Assembly (NCBI GenBank): GCA_030512295.1
Contig: JAULSR010000002.1
Location: 7,936,001 to 8,000,000, forward strand
Source: Bombardia bombarda
Lineage: Eukaryota; Ascomycota; Sordariomycetes; Sordariales; Lasiosphaeriaceae
DNA length: 64,000 nucleotides
Direction: 5' to 3'
Numbering within the stretch: position 1 is the first letter of the stretch; the number at the start of each line of letters is the position of its first letter. Below are positions 12,715 through 23,488 of the stretch, in pieces. Position numbers and translations under genes: made by a program. The notes under the pieces are model-generated. The model saw only the letters and a list, made by a program, of their open reading frames with translations. It was not told where the DNA came from and searched no databases.

Positions 12715-13356
12715 GACTCGACTGCTCGCGCGGGGGGGCTTGCTTAACTCCAGAAAAGAGCAAAAAAGATAAAAGTGCAAAAGTGTGCAAAAAGATTTTG
12801 CCAATTCGGTGCCAAGCTCACATCCTGCGGCAAGAGTGTTGCCAATGCTTCAAGCAAGCAATCGACAGCTTCCCCTCGATGGTTGTGTGCGACAGGAAGC
12901 GGAGGACTGCTGAGAAGTGGTTGCTGTTGTTGGTGGTTGGAATGATGGAAGGAAAGGAAATTCTACAATCGAAGCGGAAGAAAATGTAGAGAATTTATGC
13001 AAGTCGGAGCTACGGCAGCCGGTGATTGCCCCACTGTGCGTCTGCCTTTTGGGCCAATTGAACCCCGGTCAGCTGATCTGCAGCGAAAACCAAAGGTGGG
13101 GCACACGACCAGATTGCGTGGGGCAGATTTAGCGGCTCATGCGGTTCTCGGTTCAGTGACCATTTTCGCGGCGCGTTTGCCTGCCGCGATTCGTCCAACT
13201 GCTGTCAGTGAGCCAGCCAGACCCGAGCTGTGCAGTTACATATCGTAGACAGATACAATAACCAATAAATACCATTCATAGAGCAAATATCAAAACGGGA
13301 ATATCCAAGGAAAAAAGACAGCAAAAATAGATTCCAACACCCCTTACACAAACACA
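12715..13356. promoter_or_regulatory. Divergent promoter TYR1 / ATS1-like
   Basis: 642 bp separate the two start codons, so both promoters and leaders must share this stretch. The part next to the ATS1-like ATG is A-rich (AATAAATACC, CAAATATCAAAACG). No specific regulator site is convincing. Confidence 0.5.
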
Positions 13357-14484
13357 ATGCTGGTGATATTCGCCCTCGGCTCCAACGGGTCCGGCCAGCT
13401 CGGCATCGGCCACAACGAGGACGTCTCAGTCCCCAAGCAAGTCGACTTCCACCCAGACATCACCTCCCCACCCTCCTCCCTCGCCAAAATCGCCGCAGGC
13501 GGCAACCACACCCTCCTCCTCTCAACCGCAGGCGAGCTCTACTGGAGCGGCGACTCCAGCACCGGCGCCTGCGGCAAGGTCACACCAGAGCAGCGCTCCC
13601 TCCCCCCACAGTTCCAGGCCGTCGACCTCCCCTTCCAAGAAGCAGTCGGCCACGCCGCAGCAACATGGGAAGCCTCCATCATCACCCGGCTTGACTCACA
13701 GGGCGAGGCCACAAAGGTATACACCTTCGGCGCCGGCACCAAAGGCGAGCTCGGCCTGGGCGACTTCATCGTCCGCACCCCTACCCCCTCTGAGATACCC
13801 AACTTCCCCCCGCCAGACACGCACGTCGTCGACCTCGCCGCCTGCATGGGCCACGTCGTGGCCGTGCTGAGCAACGGCGAGGCCTGGGGCTGGGGCAACG
13901 GCCGCAAGGGCCAGCTCGGCGCGCCAGACAGCGTCATCGTCAACAGCCCCCGCAAGATCATCGCCGCCGACGTGGGCGGCTTCCACGTCGCGCGCGCCGT
14001 CTGCGGCCGCGAGTTCACCTGTCTGTTTGGCGCCCCTGGCAGCGGGGACATTTGCGTGCTGGGGTCGGACAAGTGGGACGTCAAGGCAGGGGCGCCGAGT
14101 CGTGTTCCCGACTGGGAGGACGTCGGCGCGGGCTGGGGGAATGTGTTTGTGCTGGCCAAGGAGGGAGGGCTGGTGAGCTGGGGACGCGATGATCATGGGC
14201 AGATTGCGCCTGCGGAGCTTACTGCTGGCGCTGGTGCTCGCGTCAGACGCATCGCGGTGGGGAGTGAGCATGCGCTGGCGCTGAGCGAGGACGGCGAGGT
14301 CACTGCGTGGGGATGGGGTGAGCATGGTAATTGTGGCCCGATCGGGAAAAAGACCGATGACACGGCGAAGAAGGGACAGAAAAATGCCATTGCTTCGTCA
14401 AAGTTCATTCCTCCCGGGTCCGAGATTACGGCTATTGGCGCCGGGTGCGCAACCAGCTGGGTAGCCATTGAGATACCAACCTAG
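13357..14484 (+). CDS. RCC1-repeat protein, ATS1-like
   Basis: Single-exon gene, 375 residues. RCC1-type beta-propeller repeats are visible as recurring Gly-rich turns: GSNGSGQLGIG near the start, GAGTKGELGLGD around residue 130, GNGRKGQLGA around 185, WGRDDHGQIAP around 277 and WGWGEHGNCG near residue 322. Length and single-domain layout fit the fungal family annotated as alpha-tubulin suppressor Ats1. In yeast that protein (Ats1/Kti13) works with Kti11 in diphthamide and wobble-uridine modification. It is too short and has too few canonical blades to be the nuclear Ran exchange factor itself. The function is inferred from the family; RCC1-repeat architecture is certain. Confidence 0.85.
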   Translation: MLVIFALGSNGSGQLGIGHNEDVSVPKQVDFHPDITSPPSSLAKIAAGGNHTLLLSTAGELYWSGDSSTGACGKVTPEQRSLPPQFQAVDLPFQEAVGHAAATWEASIITRLDSQGEATKVYTFGAGTKGELGLGDFIVRTPTPSEIPNFPPPDTHVVDLAACMGHVVAVLSNGEAWGWGNGRKGQLGAPDSVIVNSPRKIIAADVGGFHVARAVCGREFTCLFGAPGSGDICVLGSDKWDVKAGAPSRVPDWEDVGAGWGNVFVLAKEGGLVSWGRDDHGQIAPAELTAGAGARVRRIAVGSEHALALSEDGEVTAWGWGEHGNCGPIGKKTDDTAKKGQKNAIASSKFIPPGSEITAIGAGCATSWVAIEIPT

Positions 14485-14603
14485 AATTTTCCCCCACACA
14501 TCATGCCGTCTTCCCATTCTACGCCTTTACGCGTTCTCAAAGCTATCAGTCAACAAAGCAATAATCAAGCGCCAGAAATATATATAGATAGATAGACGGG
14601 CTC

Positions 14604-14819
14604 TCAGTCAGAGAAGAGACCAAATCGCCGGACCTGGACTCGGCGTTAGTCAAAGACGGCTGTTGCGGCAAAAGAACCTGGACATCATACCTCCTCAAGC
14701 CGCTGCGTTGGCTCGAGCCCGGAGAGAAGACGCTCCGGCACCTCGCTCTGAGGTGCAGTCGGCTTATTCAGATAGCTACTGATACGTATACCAGATGGGT
14801 TCTGCGTCTGACAGTCAGC

Positions 14820-14853
<34 letters not shown>

Positions 14854-15167
14854 GCACAAAATGGAGATAAATGAGAACGTCAGAGGCGGGGGGGGAGGGA
14901 AAAAGAAAGAGTACCGGTTCATCCGTTGCATTCCACTCCAACCTGGCATTCTGGCCCTCGTCGTCGTCATCGTCGTTGACGGGCTCCCATTGCTCGTCGT
15001 CGTCGCCTTGCGCAACAAAGAGCTGGCTCGAGTCGGTCCTGGCGGTAGCAGGCGGCGGCGGCGGCTGTGGGCGTATCTCAAATTGCGGCTGGCGGAGTCG
15101 CGCCGCCGGAGTATCCTTCTTTTGCTGGGTCGGCTGCCTCTGTGTGTTACGAGGGTCTTGGGTGCGC

Positions 15168-15199
<32 letters not shown>

Positions 15200-16465
15200 A
15201 TTTGAATTCACCACAGAACTGGCCCGGTGAGAGACAGAGTCCAGTCCTGGTTGTTTGGCGGCAGACTTTGCAGCGTTTAGTTGTGGATTCTTGTGTCGCT
15301 GGGTCATGGCGTCTTTCTCGCCGACCGTCATCAGGATGAACTCGCACAAGACACCATCTGCACTATAGGATAGCTTCATGGGACGTCCTGGGTTAGAATA
15401 GTTTGTTGCCAGCTCTCCGCTAGTGATCTGGGCGTGCTGGAGGATGCCGCGGAAATCCTTGACGCTGATGATAATATGGAGTTTATCTTGGACATCGACA
15501 TCATCGAACTCGTCCATTTCGACGGCGATGTTGGTATGGAGAGGCTTCTTGAGGACGGCTAGAGGAGCCCATTAGCATTGAACGGTTTATCATCGCTTTC
15601 GGATATTATCAGGGCAGGACTAGCAGGCATTACCTTCGTTGCTGTTAGCACCACGCTTCTGTGCCTTCTCGGTGAAGCACGTAAAATTGACGACACGGGC
15701 TTCATCATCTGTGTTGATATCAAGAAGCTCGATTCCCGGCCCAAAGTGATCCATGAGCTGTCGCAGTGTCCGAGACGAGATGGTCCAGTGATTCTTGGCC
15801 TCGTTCTTGTCGAACTTTGCATGGGTTGGGGGCTTTGTCTCGAAAGGCAGCGAGTGCGAAGCCGTTATGCCTGAGTCTTGATAAGCAAAGCCAGCACAAC
15901 ATCTGTAGAAAACAATGAGTGTATATATGTACCATTTCTGCGGGCAATCCTGGCAACGAGACGGCTCTTTTTGCCTGGGCCGTCATCAATGGCAACATCA
16001 CAGCGCTCTATGGTGGCATCCTTGTCTCGGGCTGGATCCCCGCTCCCCTGGCGAGGTCTGAAGACGGAGAGGAGAGACTGTAATGATCTGTCAGTGAAAA
16101 GCGCTTGGTAGTGAGATTCAACATGGACGGGGGGGTGCAGCAGACCTTGATGTAGAGCTGGCAAAAGAATCTGTCACGGTACTGCGCATTTCCCTCAAAA
16201 TTGTATCGCGAGAAGAACCTGGTGCCGGCAAAGGTGAAGCAAACGTATGCCGATTTCGAAATATTCAGGGTGGTGAAGGTCAACTAAGGTAGACATGATA
16301 TGACTTTTAGTTGATGTCATTTTGGAATTCCCGTTGCAAGGCCGTACCTACCTTGTCGGGTCTTGCCTCCATGCACACATCGTCGCTGAACTTGAACATG
16401 CAGGCAAGGGCATCATGAAGAACAGCAACGCCTTCCTCGCTTAGCGTAAAGTTTAAGACGACCAT
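14604..16465 (-). CDS. RAD9: DNA-damage checkpoint clamp subunit Rad9 (9-1-1 complex)
   Basis: PCNA-like subunit of the Rad9-Hus1-Rad1 clamp (counterpart of fission-yeast Rad9 and budding-yeast Ddc1, not of budding-yeast Rad9). Seven exons: 16465-16352, 16283-16146, 16077-15933, 15870-15634, 15558-14915, 14807-14691 and 14633-14604. They total 1425 nt, 474 residues, with every junction in phase. The N-terminal clamp fold starts MVVLNFTLSEEGVAVL and includes SLLSVFRP and QLMDHFGPGIELLDI. A disordered C-terminal tail carries an 11-Gln run at residues 332-342, a poly-Pro patch and acidic clusters. The last exon has only 30 nt (VRRFGLFSD); it is supported by a donor GTATGA and a CTAAC branch site before CAG, and without it translation would stop two codons after exon 6. 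The gene ends 119 bp from the convergent ATS1-like stop. Confidence 0.93.
14821..14852. repeat. (GT)16 microsatellite in RAD9 intron 5
   Basis: Sixteen perfect GT units; on the coding (minus) strand this is (AC)16. It lies in the intron 14914-14808, ending only about 12 nt before the 3' splice site, and occupies the place where a polypyrimidine tract would be. Confidence 0.95.
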
Positions 16466-17657
16466 CTTGATAGATCGCCGGCCATGGGACTCGTCTTCAC
16501 GACGCGTCGTTTCAAGTGATTTAACGGTATCTAGAGAAGAAAGTATCCCAAGTGTGAAGCCGTCTTTCTTTGCTAGATAAAAATACCAGGTGCCTGCCTA
16601 TTCGTACTTTGTGTACTTACAAGCAGGTAGCTCCTGCCTCGCAGGTATTGGTCGTGAGAGACGCGTGCAGGGGGGCAATTACAAGATTACTCAGGGCCCA
16701 AGATGGGGAAGGCACGTCTGAGGACCTGTGAGATCACCCGCCGTTTCGCCGAAGACTTGCCTGTTTCCCAGCTGGATCGCGCCGGAACGCGCTGCTAGGA
16801 AGTTAGGTAGGTAGGTTAGGTGCCCGAGAGTACACAGTAATGTACCTACCCAGCCCCAGCCAGCCAGGCTCCCCAGGCAACCCGGTTCCAAACCGGGATA
16901 CAGCGGGATCTTAGTTTGTTAGTCCCAGACTCCCAGGACATCCATGCACGAGCAGCAGACAGATCTTGGTAACGAACGCGTCGGGAATCGCAATCGCAGC
17001 TGAGATGAATGACATCAATGGGGTGGTCTCCCCGCCACGGCACCTCGCCAACGCGCCTAATCCATCTACCTTAGCTTCTCGAACTTGACGCTACTATTTG
17101 TACTTAGGCAGCTCTAATACGCGTTAGATGATACCGATTAACGATTCCTTTGCCCTCCACTCGGGGCTAGTTGATAGGTACCTCACAAGACGATATATCT
17201 ACCGGTTGTTTAGTGGACCCGTTCAATATCTTACCCAAAACGAGACGCAGCGGTGGCACTAATCGTGATTCGTATAAGGTAGCCTAAGCCTTAGAGTAGC
17301 AGCAAAGGCGTGCGTGAGACGGCAGCTAAATCGACTGTGGCCAAGGCGCATGTTGTCAGGATTCGTATACCCATCGAGATGCGCGCTGATCCAGTTTCTC
17401 ATCGCGTTATCCTTTGCTGCTCAAAAGAAATATCGGAAAACTCGTCGCATCAATCATTCACCTGAAGGCAATCATTCATTCCATCATCACATATCGATAA
17501 TCGATTTATGTCACAAAGACCCCGCTTTGGCGCTTCTCGATCGTGACCGGGATACCCATAACCCAGATCGCATACCCATGCCCCGCGGCTCCAACGCCTC
17601 CAACAGGTTGACATCCCGATCAATATCATAGCTTCATACCTGGGTAGGATAACCGCC
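16466..17657. promoter_or_regulatory. Divergent promoter RAD9 / F-box gene
   Basis: 1.2 kb between divergent start codons. It holds short AGGTAGGTAGGTTAGG-like repeats around 16800-16820 and otherwise no recognisable site or frame. Confidence 0.5.
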
Positions 17658-19480
17658 ATGGTGTGGCGGCCTACCGGTGCCATCAGCCCGGACCTGCCGC
17701 AGGAGATCTGGCTGCTCGTCGCCCAGGAGCTGGCCAACCGGCGCGACTTTCCCGCCCTCTTCACATGCGCCCGTCTCAGTCGCAGCTGGGCGAACCTGGC
17801 CCTGCCGCTCCTCTACAGCATCCATGAGATGTCGCCGGCCAGCAACGCCGATGACATCACCGACATCGAGACCTCGGTCGGGCTCTGGCGGTCCATCATC
17901 GCCTCCAGCCACGCAAAGACGCTCTACCCTTACTGCCACTGGATCAAGGCCCTGATGCTGGGCAACCTCTACACCTTACTCGAGGACCTCGCCAGGGACA
18001 GCGCCGCCGAGCTGCGCGCCCTCTTTTTCAGCCCGCCCCTGCAGCACCTGCGCATCCGCCGCGGCAACAACAAGGGCTTAAACCTCGACGCCATCATCGT
18101 CGAGGTCGCCAACAGCGTCACCGCCTGCATCAGACATGCCGCCGACCAGCAGGACAAGGTCGTCGGCCTCACCAGCCTCGAGGGCCCCCACCTGCCGAGC
18201 GCCAACCTGCCCGGCTGGGTCTCGTGCCTGTCCCGCCTGACCTCGCTGACCGTTCGCGATGGTTCTGTCTTGAATGCCCGTGTGGCTCAGGCAATTCGGA
18301 AGAACTGCCCGGCCTTCAAGGAGGTGTATGTCTCTAGGTTTTTGTCTTCCCCGCCCCTGTTCTTTTCGAGTCGAATAGCTTGCTCACTTTCTGCTGCTTT
18401 TGTAAATACAGGGTATGCCTATGGTGTCAAGGCACAGACATAGACGTCACGCTGGCCGGCTTTTTCCAATGTCTGGGACCCAACACGTTAGGTACGTATG
18501 ACTACTTGCACAGAGTTCAAAATCATATCCCCTAACCCGCCTTTTCTCACCCCTTAGAATCCTTCACCGTCAACAGCATGAACGAGATTGGGGAACACAC
18601 GTTCCAGGCCCTGAGCGGACACGCCCTGTCGCTCAAGCGCCTCGGCCTGTTCAGCCTCAAACGATCGGCCTTCGAGTCGCTGAACCGTCTCGGCGACTGT
18701 CGTGCGCTGGAGTCGCTGAACCTGGAGGCATCCTCCGACGCTCTGCACTTAAGATGGGACGGCCCCCTCCAGCACGTCTTTTCAGAAGTGGTGCAGTGGC
18801 TGGGGCAATGCACACGCCTCGAGGAGCTCGAGTTTGTGCGCGTCCCGGGCGCCACCACGATCCTGGGCCAGGTCCTCAAGAGCCCCGACGTCCGCCTGAC
18901 CAACCTGAATCTCAAGTCGGACGACTTCGACGAGGAATTCTACCGATCCCTGTGCCATCAGCAAAGCCTCCGCCAGCTGATGGTCCGCATCGTCGACGAC
19001 GACGTCCTCGAGGCAGGCGAGGTGCGGCGCATGCTGTTTGTCGACGCCCTCTGCCACTGCCGCGAGCTGCGCGAGCTCGACACCAACGAGATGTTCACCC
19101 TCGATGAGTTTGACCGCATCACCACGGCCGCGCCGACACTTGAGGAGATCGTGTCCAACGGCGAGCTGATTGACAACTCCTTCTTCTTGCCCCTGCTGCG
19201 GCTGAAGCAGCTCAAGTCTCTGATCGTGTTTGGCCCGTCCAGCTTCACTGTTGAGGGGATCCACGGATTTCTAAAGGATCTGGAGGCCGATCCAGAGGCG
19301 AGGCATGAGGGCATACAGCTCTACGTGGCCGCGCAGAACTGGGAGCTCAAGTTCTCGCCGCAGGAGGAGAGCGGGTTGATGGAGGAGATCCGGCGCCGCT
19401 TCGGCGGGAAGCTGGACATTGCGTACCGGCCTGATCCGGATGAGATGCACGAGTCGGATTTTGATAACTTTTCTGACTGA
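17658..19480 (+). CDS. F-box protein with leucine-rich C-terminal half
   Basis: Exons 17658-18325, 18412-18491 and 18558-19480 sum to 1671 nt, 556 residues. The donor of intron 1 is a perfect GTATGT, and the junction gives AFKEVVCLWCQGTDIDV. Residues about 9-50 (PDLPQEIWLLVAQELANRRD, then a short Ala-Leu-Phe-Thr-Cys helix and WANLALPLLYS) match a fungal F-box, the motif that binds Skp1 in SCF ubiquitin ligases. The rest contains regularly spaced Leu-rich segments (LKRLGLFSLKRSAFESL, LESLNLEA, LEELEFVRVPG, LTNLNLKSDDF) that look like degenerate LRRs, the presumed substrate-binding surface. No substrate can be named. The start ATG has good context (CCGCCATGG). Confidence 0.85.
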
Positions 19481-20089
19481 TTTCCGGATTTATAGACGAC
19501 AGGTGTTCTTGGATGCGTCACGGTCTTGTTTTGTTTTAGATTCTTTCTATTGTTCTTTTTGGAAAGATGTATACTGAAGCGATTCGACGAGCGATGGTAT
19601 AGTTATCGGTGTTCTGTTCTGTTCTGTTTTCTTTTGTCAGGGGTAGCGAGAGTTCGAAAACCAATGGCGGATACCGTTTAACCGGGAACGACGATTTTTG
19701 GATACAACGGATTTATGCGTTGGACACGATTTATTTGCTGTCTTTTGCGAGGGGGGGTGGCTTCATTTGTTTTTATTATATGTTTGGTCATTCCTAATTC
19801 TACCACTGAGTAGCATATTATCACACATGGTATATAATTAGTCGCTTAATAGAGGGATAACAGCAAGTCAAAAGGAGCATACGTGGATAGCCATGGATCT
19901 GCGACAGACTGGTAAGACGGGCTGTCGTTTTCCTTACTGAATTCAGTCATCGCCGTCTTCAATATTCAGCAGCCTTCTCCATCCAGCCAGACCACCGAAC
20001 CTTGTTGGAACTCAGGGGTACCCAGTCCACACAAGAAAATGCTATCTATCCTGACTCCTTCAAGAATCACTCTACCCGCCCATCCTGTC
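19481..20089. other. 3' flank of the F-box gene
   Basis: AT- and T-rich downstream region with no coding signal; it runs up to the 5S rRNA gene. Confidence 0.6.
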
Positions 20090-20208
20090 ACATACGACCA
20101 TAGATAGTGGAAAATTCGGCATCCCGTCCGCTCTGCCCTAGACAAGCCACTAATCGCCAGACTAGTAGTTGGGTCGGTGACGACCAGCGAATCCCTGGTG
20201 TTGTATGT
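20090..20208 (+). rRNA. Dispersed 5S rRNA gene (variant type)
   Basis: 119 nt, starting ACATACGACCATAG and ending TTGTATGT, with the hallmark internal stretches ATCCCGTCCGCTC and GTAGTTGGGT...ACCAGCGAATCCCT (the region holding the pol III internal promoter). Helix I forms between the two ends. Against the common Pezizomycotina 5S as I remember it, length is identical but many stem bases differ, and the differences are paired: helix II reads ATAGTGG/CCACTA, helix III GGCA/TGCC, the next hairpin GGTCG/CGACC and the following stem CGCCAG/CTGGTG. Paired changes argue for a functional gene rather than a decayed copy. It lies alone between convergent protein genes, as dispersed 5S genes do in Neurospora and relatives. 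Confidence 0.93.
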
Positions 20209-20209
20209 A

Positions 20210-20219
20210 TTTTAGTTTT
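20210..20219 (+). terminator. Pol III T-run terminator of 5S gene
   Basis: Two TTTT runs, at 20210-20213 and 20216-20219, directly follow the 5S 3' end, as expected for RNA polymerase III termination. More T-rich sequence follows to about 20255. Confidence 0.75.
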
Positions 20220-20943
20220 GATGTTTTGTTCTGTTTCTCCCTTTTTGCTCTAGCGGTGTTGATGGGAGCAAAATCTTTTCCATTTGAACAATTCTGTTTT
20301 CACCGACAACACACCTCCTGACATTCACTCATCTCCGTCCTTGACTTTTTATTCGTAGCATATTTGATCGATCACTTTAAGGCCACCTAAACTTGGAGTA
20401 AATGAAAGAAATATACCAAAGACTTTCCGCAGTTTCACCACACAAATTGCCTACTACCTTCTTTGTCAAGTACTGCGCACGTCCATGGCTACAATATTCC
20501 TAAACGGTACATAATACATGCTCATAAGAATGATTCATCAGTAAATACCTAAATAGAACGAATGGGTATCATTGTTCTTTCCGCTACAAAGACTATCCAT
20601 CTATGTATACTACCATAACTGAAATATGCACCGATGCATTCATCCCCACACACATTCATCACATACAGTTTCACCCATGCACTACAACGCCCTAATAGAA
20701 AACCGTGACCAAAATAGAAAAAACCATAACAATAAGGTACAAATGCATCGTCTCTAAAAACGCCCAAGCTACCCATCTCAGAGAGAGTTTCAAACGTAAA
20801 CAATGCCAACCTCTCCTTCCGGGCAGTGTATGTATGATGATGATGTATGCAATATGCAATATGCAGTATGCTTGCCCGCTTGCTTCCTTCCCTCTTGTCT
20901 GTTCCATCCACCCACCCTCCCACCCACATAATACTATACTTAC
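20220..20943. other. Intergenic region between 5S gene and alkaline phosphatase
   Basis: AT-rich, no coding signal. It must include the 3' UTR of the convergent alkaline phosphatase gene. Directly after that gene's stop the minus strand reads GTAAGTAT, a perfect donor consensus, so a 3'-UTR intron is possible. Confidence 0.5.
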
Positions 20944-22940
20944 CTAAACGGCTATCAAGCACGTAGCAGCAGCCCCCTGCCCCTCCTGCGCCAGTCTAAT
21001 CCACTCCAACGGATGCGTCTCCCCCTCCACCACCTTCTCCTCCCTCTCAATCTCTGCCTGAATCTCCTCATCCCGAATATATTTCATCTCCTTAACACCG
21101 GCCATCTTACTCCTCAGCTCCTCCGTAATCGCATCGACATCCACGCTGAGATACTCATGCAGAAACTTGCCGATCTCGGTGTTCTCCACGTTGCCGCGGA
21201 TCCTCTCGGTGCCGGGGCCGCCCGAGCTGTAGACGTTGACGTCGACGGCGCTGTGGCCGTGGGTGCTCCAGCCGACGCGGGCGCGCAGGCTGAGCATGCG
21301 CGAGAAGATAATAGTAGCAGCATCGGGGTTGGACGCGAGCGCGTTAATCTCTACCTCGAGCGCGTCCTTGATACCGAGCTGCTTCTCCACCAGCTCCGTC
21401 CGGATCCAGCTCAGAAAGGTCCGGTCCGACTCGGCCGGCGAAGTGGCAATATGCTGGTGCAGCAGACGGGCGAGATGCTCGGCCGAGGCCGAGGCCTTGG
21501 CCAGCACCGACGGGTGCCAGTTGTAGACTGGCAGTTCGCTCGGGCCCTCTGTGATGCGTTCATGCATTAGTCAAGGTGGATACTGATTAAGAGATGGGGG
21601 GTTGGAAGCTGAACTACTTACGCCAAGCTGTAGCGAGACCGCCCGTCTCGTGGTCGCTCGTCGCCACCAAGACGCCCTCGGCGTCGTTCTTGTCCAGAAA
21701 CTCCAGCACAGCCTTGAACGTCTTGTCGTACTCGAGGACCTCGCGGACCTGGGCGGCCGGGTCATTGATGTGACCAGCGTGATCGATCCTACTGCCCTCA
21801 ATCATGAGAAAGAAGCCCTTATCGCTGTCCTTGGTCGCCTCGCCCAGCGCCGTCAGCGCCGTCGTCGCCATCTCGCTCAGGCTGGGGTACACGTCCGCCA
21901 TGTTCCTGCGGTCAATCTCAAACGGCACGTCGGTCGACGCGAACAAGCCCAGCAGCGGCAGCGACACATTCTTGCCCAGCGCGAGCTTGTCGAAGCCCGC
22001 GCGGTCGTCGGCATACGTCCAGCCGTGCTTGTCCTGCGCGATGCCTGCGACATCGACATCATCGGCGCGGCAGCTGCCGGCGGTCGAGTTGGGCAAGAAG
22101 TGGCAGCGGCCGCCGCCGAGCATCAGGTCGACGGAGCGGCCGAGGACGCCCTCGCCGATCTCCTGCAGGGCGATCTGGTCCTCCATCTCGCGGCGGAAGA
22201 CGTGGGCGGCGAAGCAGGCCGGGGTGGCGTCGGTGATGTCGGTGGTCACGACCAGGCCCGTCATGTAGCCGGCGCGCTTGGCGGCCTCGAGCACGGTGCC
22301 GCAGGGGGTGAAGTCGGGCAGCATCGAGATGGCGCCGTTGTAGCTCTTGCTGCCGCACGAAAAGGCCGTGGCGCCCGCGGCCGAGTCGGTCACGAGGCTC
22401 GAGCTCGACCGGGTGCGCGACGAGCCCCAAAAGTGGCGGTCGAGCGTCAGCACGTCGTCGATGGGCAGGTTCTCTGTCCGCTGGCGGAACGAGCGCGTGA
22501 GCGACAGCGAGGCGGGGCCCATGCCGTCCGAGACCATGAAGACGAGGTTGCGCTTGCGCTTGATGTTGGTGGCAGAAGAAGATGCGGCCGATATGGCTGC
22601 CTCGGGGGCGGGCATGAGGGCGGCTGGTGGCGCGGTCGAGGTCCCATGTTGCAGCATCACGCCCAGGACAATGACGGCTGCGCTGGCGAGCACGGCCCAG
22701 GCGAACAGAGCGAGCTCGCGCGTCCGCGAGGAGCCATCGCGAGCTGGTTGGCTTGTGTTGTGTAGAGCAGCATCTTCTGCCTCGTCGCGGTCGACCGATC
22801 GTATCGACGTTGTGGGAGATTGCGCCAGCAACGGCGTCTGCTCTGAGGGCTGTCGTCGGACAAGAGACAATAGGCCTTTGGTTAGAAAAGAATACCCAGG
22901 AAATAATAATACTTTAGCAGTCGGTAATAAATCTCACCAT
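20944..22940 (-). CDS. PHO8: Vacuolar-type alkaline phosphatase, membrane-anchored
   Basis: Metal-dependent phosphomonoesterase of the vacuole lumen. Proposed exons: 22940-22938 (the ATG alone), 22849-21622 and 21548-20944; total 1836 nt, 611 residues. The long frame has no ATG before its membrane segment. An ATG followed directly by GTGAGA at 22937, with a TTCTAAC branch and CAG at 22850, supplies the start and gives MPSEQTPLLAQS, whose acidic/LL motif fits AP-3 vacuolar sorting. One N-terminal transmembrane helix spans residues about 47-67 (type II topology). Active-site signatures: SDGMG (108-112, metal ligand), DSAAGATAF (156-164, Ser157 nucleophile), IEGSRIDHAGH, and SDHETGG near residue 400. 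The later junction yields ATAWQGPSELP in phase. Identity is firm; the single-codon first exon is inference. Confidence 0.93.
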
Positions 22941-23488
22941 GATGTTGTGTTTCCCGTATTGGTGTTTCCTCCTCTTTAACCTTCCGTCGTTCGTCCCAGC
23001 TTTGAGGGTTGTGTTGCTGTTCTTGGATCCGATTCCGGTCCCGCTTGGAGTTAGTCGGGCAGTCGGTCGGGGAGGTGTGTGTCAAGGATGACGTTTGGGT
23101 TAAGTTGGGGACCGCCCACCTATAAACTGGCCTAGACTAGGGGCGCGCCATAGTCACACTATTTACGGGGCATGGGCGATGGGCCATGGCTCTCCTGCCT
23201 GCCGAGAGTGCCTGCCTGCCTGGCATTGCCTACACTAGCATATTGTAGGGCTGCAGGCAAGCGGCAGCGCGTCAACAGGCGCCCACTTGCATGGCCACTT
23301 ATCGGTAGGTGGGGGAAGGAGCGGGGTGGCCTCATGATTGAGGATTTGCGCACCTGACACATTTCCTACCACGGAAACACTTGCAGATCGCTAAAGTGAG
23401 AAGGAGAAAGAGAGTCACCCGGGTACTCTGGTCGTCGTCATCTAACTACCTAGGTACCTACTTCGTATTCCATAATCATCTAGAAACC
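22941..23488. promoter_or_regulatory. Divergent promoter PHO8 / NTF2-like gene
   Basis: 548 bp between divergent starts. A perfect TACCTAGGTA palindrome lies at 23447-23456, about 30 bp before the NTF2-like ATG. No phosphate-regulator (CACGTG/CACGTT) site is obvious. Confidence 0.45.

Noticed and set aside
21602..22765. 387-codon frame antisense to PHO8
   Set aside because: Ala/Arg/Gly/Val-rich shadow caused by GC-rich third positions of the real gene on the other strand.
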